Assembly: GCA_015680905.1 (NCBI GenBank)
Contig: CM027382.1
Coordinates: 26,323,501-26,387,500 of the forward strand
Source: Coptis chinensis
Taxonomy: Eukaryota > Streptophyta > Magnoliopsida > Ranunculales > Ranunculaceae
Direction: 5' to 3'
Length of the DNA stretch: 64,000 nucleotides
Position 1 is the first letter of the stretch; each line of letters starts with the position of its first letter. Of this stretch, positions 57,533-64,000 are shown one piece after another. A program made the translations under genes and the position numbers. A model generated the notes under the pieces. The model worked only from the letters and a program-made list of their open reading frames with translations, searched no databases and had not been told where the DNA came from.

Positions 57533-59150
57533 AATTGTGATCTTTGTCTTCTTCCATAAGAGGGATATGTACTAGTGTAGGGACGACATCGTCGGAAGCA
57601 CTAATGTGATATACAAAACTCTCAATAGACTTAACTTCACCTTTTACAGGAAAATCTAGTTGTTCATGCGGTGTTTTATCCCTATACCTAATATGAGGGG
57701 GAACATATTTGTTAACCGTTGCTTTATCTTTTATCACTTTCCAACTAGGTTTCCATATTGGAACATCTACAGGTGTAGGGTCTTCAATTTCTATGACCGT
57801 ATTTGGTATGGTATCATTTATAGTTTGCGGGTGATCTTTAGGCATAGTCACTTGGTTATCAACTACTCTCCCTGAACGAAGGGTAGTGACTGCCTGTAGG
57901 TCCCCTTTTTTATATTACCATTACACTGAATACTTTTTATTTTGAAAGCGGTGTTTGTTAACTTAGGATTAGGCATTTCTTGACTTGGAAACACGCCGGT
58001 TTGGTTATTATTTTGGTTAGAAGACATGTCAATAACCTTTTGGCACAAAGACTGCATCATTTGCATCGTTTGTTTCATCATATTAGAGTTTTGATCATGC
58101 TGATCTTTCATCAAGTTGGAGTTTTGTTGCATAATTTGATTTTGTTTCTCCAACAAGGTCACTACTACTTTGTCTGTAGATGGTTGTATTGGAATTAAAG
58201 CTTGTTGAGCGTTCATGTCTTGATGTTGATAGTTCTGGGTTCTGGGTACTAAACCTCTATTCTGGTCACCTAAGTTCCCTTGTCCTTGATGTTAAGTTAA
58301 CTGGTTAAAGTGTGATGGTTGTGGTGGTGTTTGTGCATAGACAAGAGGACAATAAAAGTCGGAATGCTCAAGACTATAACAGACATTACAATGAGTAGAG
58401 TTAATGTTCATGACTAGAGTGGGTTGTTGTTGAACAGAGATGACATCTACCTTTTTAGTGAGGGCATCGATAAGAGTTTTCAGCTTGGGATCATGTTTAA
58501 CCTCAAGAGAAGAAGGAGAGGAGCGGGAGGAATCGCTTCCTCCCCAATTGTTGTTCTTCTTAGATTGATCTTCTAAGAATTTATAAGCCTCTAAGGCTCC
58601 TTTACTAAGAAAACTACCCCCAGCCATGATATCTAGAACCTCCTTATGATAATGTGAAAGCCCCTTGAAGAAAGCACGAACAAGCGTGTCTTTCGCAAGA
58701 TTATGATCTTGGGCATTCAATGAAAAGATCGATTGAAACGATTCCAGGCCTTTGAAAAGGATTCATGAGGATTATAGTGGAAGAAATGAATCCTGTGAAG
58801 CATTTCATCTGTCTTCAGTGGTGGGTAAAACTGTTCCATGAACAATTGAACAAGTTGAGCCCATGAGTCCACAGAGTTTGGCGTTTGGGCAGTTAACAAA
58901 GGAAACACCCTAAGTTTAACTTGATCTGGACTTACGCTAGGATGATGGAATGTAGTGAGAACTTGGTCTATCCTACGCATGTGCTGGTAAGGCTTCTCGT
59001 GGTCTAAACCATGAAAAACCGGTAACAAGTTAAATATATTAGGGGGGATTCGAAAATCCCCCACTAGGTCTACAAAGAACGATGCGACTTAGGGCCATCG
59101 TTTAGGGCTTTATAAAAATCAGAGAGAGGAGTCTCTTGTTCTTTAGCCAT
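57533..59150 (-). pseudogene. gag: G: gag and linker
   Basis: Read on the minus strand: start MAKEQETPLSDFYKA (59150), FRIPPNIFNLLPVFHGLDHE, YQHMRRIDQVLTTFHHPSV, then SVDSWAQLVQLFMEQFYPP, HNLAKDTLVRAFFKGLSHYH and the zinc knuckle region CNVCYSLEHSDFYC (CX2CX4HX4C). A Gln/Met-rich helical stretch follows (about 58030-58200, NQIMQQNSNLMKDQ), then a TPHEQLDFPV-type linker. It is closest to A and B gag and clearly apart from E and F gag. The copy is broken in a few places. Confidence 0.8.
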
Positions 59151-59539
59151 TGATGCAAGTGTAGTGTGTGAAATTCTAGATAGGCGTGTTGTATTTATTT
59201 CTACAAAAAACAAGCCTAATTATACTAGAATTAAAACTCCTCTAACAGAAGAGGCGAGGAGTGGAAGGAGTACCTGAATGCCTCCTTGATACGCGTTTGA
59301 ATAGCGTCTTGTATATGCAATCTCAGTGTATTTAACAAGTTAGAAACACTGAATAACTTGAAGAAATAAAAATTTGCATTTACCTATGAAAATTGGGCTG
59401 TTCACGCTGAATTTTCCTTCGAGGGCGCGGGTGCCCTCTGTTTTGTCGAATGTCCAGTGTTTTGGGCGCGGTCAGTCGCTTCGGTTTGAAGCGGGTCGCG
59501 CTCCAGGGTTTTCAAGTTTTAGGCCTTTTATCGTACTCC

Positions 59540-60150
59540 AAAAAATTTGAAATTTTTACAGTAATTTTCTAAGATGTCTATCAAGTAGCCTGTAAAATTT
59601 CAGATCAATCGGAGCTATGAAAGTCCCTTTACTGCCCTGCAAAGTTTGTGAAACAGTTTTCGGACACAATACAAACAACCGAATGGTTAACCCATCAAAA
59701 CAAAGACAAAAATTTCCAAATTTTTACTGGAGACTCTTAACAGATCCTACTTGTTCCTGTAAAAACTTTAGAGCAATTGGAGTTCTACAACCTCTCCTTA
59801 TTGGCTGGTGTTCCTGATATTAAGTGTTTGCAACACTGCAGAAACACACTGGAAACACTCTACTATTTAGGAGGTCAAAACAAATCAAAAACTCATCAAA
59901 TTTTTACTACAAACTCCTGACTTAGGATAGATACTCCTGTAAAAATTATAGAATTTTTAGAACTCCCTAAGTAACCTTACTTGTCTGTTTTTCAAGAACA
60001 TACGGTGTGAAAACTGAAATGCTGCACTGTAAAGATCGTATTTATTTCACAAGGTAAAACAACTTTGAAAAATCTGAAAATATTCCAGTAAATCAACAAC
60101 ACATTAAATAGTATGTATGAAAATTTTCAGAATTTTCCAAAATTTAGAAA
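59540..60150 (-). repeat. G: degenerate ~175-bp tandem repeat in 5' UTR
   Basis: On the plus strand a motif AAATTTTTACNG, then about 40 bases on CCTGTAAAAnTTnnAGA, then CAATnGGAGTTCT recurs at about 59549, 59718 and 59898, with a fainter fourth copy after 60090. Spacing is 169 and 180 bp. Similarity between copies is moderate. No coding is supported. Tandem repeats in untranslated parts of Tat/Athila-type elements are known seeds of satellite DNA. Confidence 0.6.
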
Positions 60151-60327
60151 TACCTTCACTGCAGTGTTTTTCTCTGTGAATCTGCAGCCCCTATGCCTGA
60201 AGCGAAAGAACGATTCGAGAAAATTCAAGAAACAAGAATGAAAAATTAAAAGGGTGGGTGGGTAGAGAATGGGGGATTGCCCCTTGGATTCAAGCAATTG
60301 AATTCTTGTCATGAACGAGATTAAGAT

Positions 60328-60340
60328 GGCAGCGGCGCCA
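60328..60340 (-). promoter_or_regulatory. G: primer-binding site
   Basis: The minus strand reads TGGCGCCGCTGCC two bases after the 5' LTR end, identical to A's site. Confidence 0.8.
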
Positions 60341-60342
60341 TT

Positions 60343-61498
60343 TGATAAAAGTGATTTTACATATTCTAACTATCTATGCGTAAACACAAATAATCATAAT
60401 ACGTAAATACGTGTTTATATCAATATTCCTACTCTCAATAACGAAGTAATATATTAGAGTCAGGATTTGTTCCACTCTTAAACCCTCAAGACTTAATTAG
60501 AATTCAACTACTCGACACAAGGAACAATGGTGAGAGTAATGGGTGATGTGAAATTTCTAATATCATTATACTATCATTTCTATATGAAATTGAATACAAC
60601 ATAATCTAAAGATTCTAACTTTATAAAATTTAACTAAACAATAATCCAACCCAATATCAATAACTACGAAATGACTAACAACCAAGAAATGAAATTAGAT
60701 CTAAGCAATAGATAAATGACAAAATCGAATTTGATCAATAATAAACTACTTAATTTATCTAATGAAGCAATAACAATATTTTAATACTTTAAAATAAAAT
60801 AAGGGAAATGAAAACTAATTAAAATAGAGATTTAATTCTAGATCTAAAAATTATTCTAACCCTAAACTCCATTAACATTAGCTTCCTAACCTAACTTATT
60901 TTCTAACCTAACTATCTACCATTAACAAAGAGCTAAGCTTTTGTTTTTATATGTTCAGATCCAAAAATCGTGAATGGGCTTGGAGCCACGTTTTGGGCCA
61001 GAGAATCAAGCCCAAAACCCAATATACTTCGATCCAAAAGGCCTCTTCAGCTGCAGTTGACTTCGACAGACTTTTTTGTCCAATTCTGCTCCTCTGATTG
61101 GGCCAAGGCTTAGACCATTGGAAAAGCTCTTTCACCGCGGTCGTTTTGGCGTAAGGTAGGCCCAATTCAGAGGTCCGACTCCAAAGATATGGTCTTCGAA
61201 GTTCTCTGTTGACTTTGTGCACTTTTTTACGCCCGCGTGGACTTTGACTTTTCATCTTTTGACCGGGCTTTACAGAGGCTTTGTCTTCTTGGATATTGGC
61301 CTTTAATCACAGAACTCCTTAGCAACCGACCTTTACTCTTTTATCTCTCTAAAGTGGCACATTTCTGCACATAATGGACTTTGAAGCCTGAAATGCATAA
61401 AAACACGTAATCAGTATTAACTCTTACTTATTATTCACATAATTGGTCTAAAAGTACGATTGTTAAGGGGTTAAAACTACAGTTTTGGGCTCTTATCA
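60343..61498 (-). repeat. G: 5' LTR
   Basis: 1156 bp, matching 52284-53436. The stretch 60420-60960 is almost identical to its partner, while 61010-61215 has a denser cluster of differences. Confidence 0.9.
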
Positions 61499-64000
61499 TA
61501 TTATCAATTGTCGGGACGGTTCAATGACATTGTCTTTCGGGAACCTTTCTGTCGAACTCAACGTATTCAAATTAATGAAACAATTTCCCGATCCTATAAT
61601 GGAAGGCGAAATTAGTTTGGTTGATAGTCTGGAACATAATTATTTCATAAACTCTTTTCCCCCAGATGAGATACACCAATTTCTTTCTTTTGATAATCCT
61701 GAGTTTGACGATGACTCGTACATAAGGGATGTCCACACATTATTAGAGTCGGTACCACTATTTGATCCTCATCAACGTTGTTGCAAAGATTCGTAAGAAC
61801 CGGATTCGCTCTTTTCCATTGAAGAGATGATCCCTCATAAATCCTTGATCCCCAATCCCCCAACTCCGGATTTAAAACCTCAACCCTCTGATTTGAAGTA
61901 CGTGCATCTCGATCTCGATGGTAGTCACCCTATAATAATTTCTGCTCACTTGACTACCGACGAAAAGGCACGTTTGATTCATGTCATTCGTGAACACTGC
62001 TCCGCTATCGGATGTTCCCTAGATGATATCAAGGGAATAGACCCTAGCATATGCACGCATTGCATACATCTCGATGACGGCACAAAGACATCGCGAGAAC
62101 CACAACGCCGCCTTAATCCCGCCATGAAGGAAGTAGTGAGAGAGGAAGTTTTACGATTACTTGATTCGGGTATCATATACCCTATCTCTAATAGTGATTG
62201 GGTTAAGCCTGTCCACGTTGTTCCCAAAAAGTTCAGCATTCAAGTTGTACAAAATGAAAATGGTGAGTGCATCTCCACTCGCATTCCATTAAAATAGAGA
62301 ATTTGCATTGACTATCATAAACTTAATGCCAGAACACGTAAAGATCACTTCCCTCTCCCATTCATTGACCAGATGCTAGAACGTTTAGCCGGTCATGCTT
62401 ACTACTGTTTTCTTGATGGCTATTCCGGATACTTCCAAATTGTCATCGATCCTGCCGATCAAGAAAAGACAACTTTCACGTGTCCCTTTGGAACCTTTGC
62501 ATACAGACGAATGCCTTTTGGTCTTTGTAATGCCCCAGGAACCTTCCAACGCTGCATGCTTCACATTTTCAGTGATATGGTGGAACGTTATATGGAAGTC
62601 TTCATGGACGATTTTTCCATTTATGGAAATTCCTTTGACGACTGCCTATCCAACCTTTCTAAAGTATTAATGCGTTGCGAAGAGAAAAATCTGGTACTCA
62701 ATTGGGAGAAGTGTCATTTCATGGTTACCAAAGGACTTGTTCTAGGTCATATTGTTTCGAAAGACAGGATAGAGGTTGATAAAGCTAAAATTATTAAAAT
62801 TTCTTCGCTACCTTTCCCACGTATAGTTCGTAATATCCATGCCTTTTTAGGCCACGCTGGGTTTTACAGGAGATTCATTCAGGATTTTTCTAAAGTTGCT
62901 CGACCTTTAACCAATCTCCCCGCTTAAGGATCGCGATTATTCGACTTCAATTTCAATTGCAAACAAGCTTTTGATACTCTAAAAACCGCTCTGACTACCG
63001 CTCCTATCATTCAACCCCCTGATTGGTCTCAACCATTCGAATTAATGTGTGACGCTAACGACTTTGCTATTGGTGCCGTACTAGGCCAATGACGTGATGA
63101 CAAACCCATTGTCATTTACTACGCTAGTAAAACTCTTAATGACGCTCAACGTAATTACACACAACTGAGAAAGAGTTCCTAGCTGTTGTCTATGTTTTGG
63201 ATAAGTTTCACCCTTACCTAGTTGAAACATCCACCATCGTATATACTGACCATGCCGCACTTCGGTATTTACTCGCGAAAAAAGACGCAAAACAACGACT
63301 ATTCCGCTGGATCCTTCTCTTGCAAGAATTCACCCTGGAAATCAAAGACAAGAAAGGAACCGAAAATATCGTGGCCAACCATTTATCAAGGCTAGTTGGT
63401 TACATTGATAGTGATTCTGAAGCCATCTGTAATTCCTTCCCAGACGAATATTTGTACTCTATTTTCTCATCTCCATGGTACGCAGATATCATTAACTACC
63501 TAGTTACTGAGGAAGTTCCTTCCTCTTGGTCACGTCCTGATCATAAAAAGTTCTTATCCACTGTAAAATATTATTTTTGGGATGACCCCTACCTCTTTAA
63601 GTATTGTTCCGACCAACTCATTCGTTGCTGCATTCCCGACTGGGAGCACACCGACATATTATCCATTTGCCATGAACAATCTTGCGGAGGTCATTTTAGT
63701 GGAAAGAAAACTGCGGCCAAGGTATTACAATGTGGGTTTTACTGGCCTACCCTTTTTCGCGATGCACACGAACATTGCATAGCTTGCATTCGTTGTCAGC
63801 ACCTAGGTCGAATTACCAAACGAAATATGATGCCCCTAAATCCTATCTTGATTGTGGAAATTTATGATGTTTGGGGCATTGATTTTATGGGACCTTTCCC
63901 TATTTCTCAAGGTTTTCTATACATTTTAGTCGTTGTAGACTATGTGTCCAAATGGATTGAGGCACTCGCATGTCGCTCAAATGACCATAAGACTGTCGTG
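61499..64000 (+). pseudogene. pol: E: protease end, RT, RNase H, integrase (runs off window)
   Basis: In order: protease end (INCRDGSMTLSFGNLSVELN), acidic linker (DSLEHNYFINSFPPDEIHQF), RT entry (REPQRRLNPAMKEVV), RT palm (YYCFLDGYSGYFQIVI, TTFTCPFGTFAYRRMPFGL, VFMDDFSIYG at about 62600-62630), thumb (LGHAGFYRRFIQDFSK), RNase H (ELMCDANDFAIGAVLGQ, then [18 protein letters not shown]), integrase zinc part ([18 protein letters not shown]...[13 protein letters not shown]) and the start of the integrase core ([22 protein letters not shown]). The rest of integrase is beyond the window. The copy has a few breaks. Confidence 0.85.

Larger units (their letters stand above)
52284..61498 (-). mobile_element. 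Element G: pol-less Athila-like element with both LTRs
   Basis: G is a 9.2-kb minus-strand element with LTRs of 1156 (5') and 1153 bp (3'), inserted in E's protease. The flanks TATCA (52279-52283) and TATTA (61499-61503) are a near-perfect 5-bp duplication. In reading order: LTR, PBS, 5' UTR with tandem repeats, gag, linker, unidentified segment shared with A, leader, one env-like ORF, 3' non-coding region, PPT, LTR. Protease, RT, RNase H and integrase are absent. The LTRs are close to identical over long stretches, so it is young. Coding parts are broken in a few places. Confidence 0.9.
29852..64000 (+). mobile_element. Element E: Athila-like element, interrupted by F and G
   Basis: E is a plus-strand pol-bearing element inserted in D's RT; GTCAT (29847-29851) is its left candidate target duplication. 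Its visible parts are 29852-31482 (5' LTR, PBS, start of the 5' UTR), 49315-52283 (rest of the UTR, gag, first part of protease) and 61499-64000 (rest of protease, RT, RNase H, integrase up to the core). F fills 31483-49314 and G 52284-61498. Its 3' half lies right of the window. Gag and pol are very close to those of F, but the LTR is shorter and clearly diverged. Coding parts are broken in a few places, besides the two insertions. Confidence 0.85.

Noticed and set aside
7358-60340. Genuine tRNA genes near the primer-binding sites
   Set aside because: Only about 13 bases match a tRNA 3' end; no cloverleaf can be formed from the flanks.

Overview
This window looks like plant heterochromatin built entirely of nested Athila-type LTR retrotransposons (Ty3/gypsy, Tat/Athila branch). 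I recognise no host gene, tRNA, rRNA or CRISPR array. A flowering plant is indicated by the Athila-type gag and pol proteins, by primer-binding sites that read like the complement of the 3' end of tRNA-Asp, by the TTTGGGGGTG polypurine tract before the 3' LTRs, and by the large env-like ORFs with the 'putative plant transposon' fold. The exact species cannot be told from the sequence. All the elements are treated here as fossils.

The window resolves into seven elements plus one solo LTR; letters are mine. D (minus, 20153-29851) is the oldest host layer: a pol-bearing element cut at both ends by younger insertions. B (minus, 5247-5864 plus 18342-20152) sits in D's 3' LTR; its 5' LTR, 5' UTR and part of gag are visible and the rest lies left of the window. 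C (plus, 1-5246) sits in B's gag. A (plus, 5865-18341, both LTRs) sits in B's 5' UTR. A solo LTR (24387-25795) sits in D with a perfect 5-bp target duplication, CCTTC. E (plus, 29852 to beyond 64000) sits in D's reverse transcriptase. F (minus, 31483-49314, both LTRs, perfect target duplication CCACC) sits in E's 5' UTR. G (minus, 52284-61498, both LTRs, near-perfect duplication TATCA/TATTA) sits in E's protease. The nesting gives relative ages: D first; then B, E and the solo LTR; then C and A within B, and F and G within E.

The elements fall into two functional classes. D, E and F carry gag, protease, reverse transcriptase, RNase H and integrase, and were of the autonomous type. A and G lack the reverse transcriptase to integrase block but keep gag, and in A also protease. 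They share a conserved unidentified segment in its place, so they look like a non-autonomous lineage that was probably mobilised by the others.

Downstream of gag/pol, most copies carry not one but two or three tandem env-like ORFs. The last of these is preceded by a conserved TATA-plus-leader segment and GAGCGC-rich repeats that resemble the element's own 5' UTR. F also holds a short open frame for a 39-residue single-pass membrane peptide between two env-like ORFs. A long 3' non-coding region with two strongly conserved blocks precedes each 3' LTR. These downstream modules are the most unusual content of the window.
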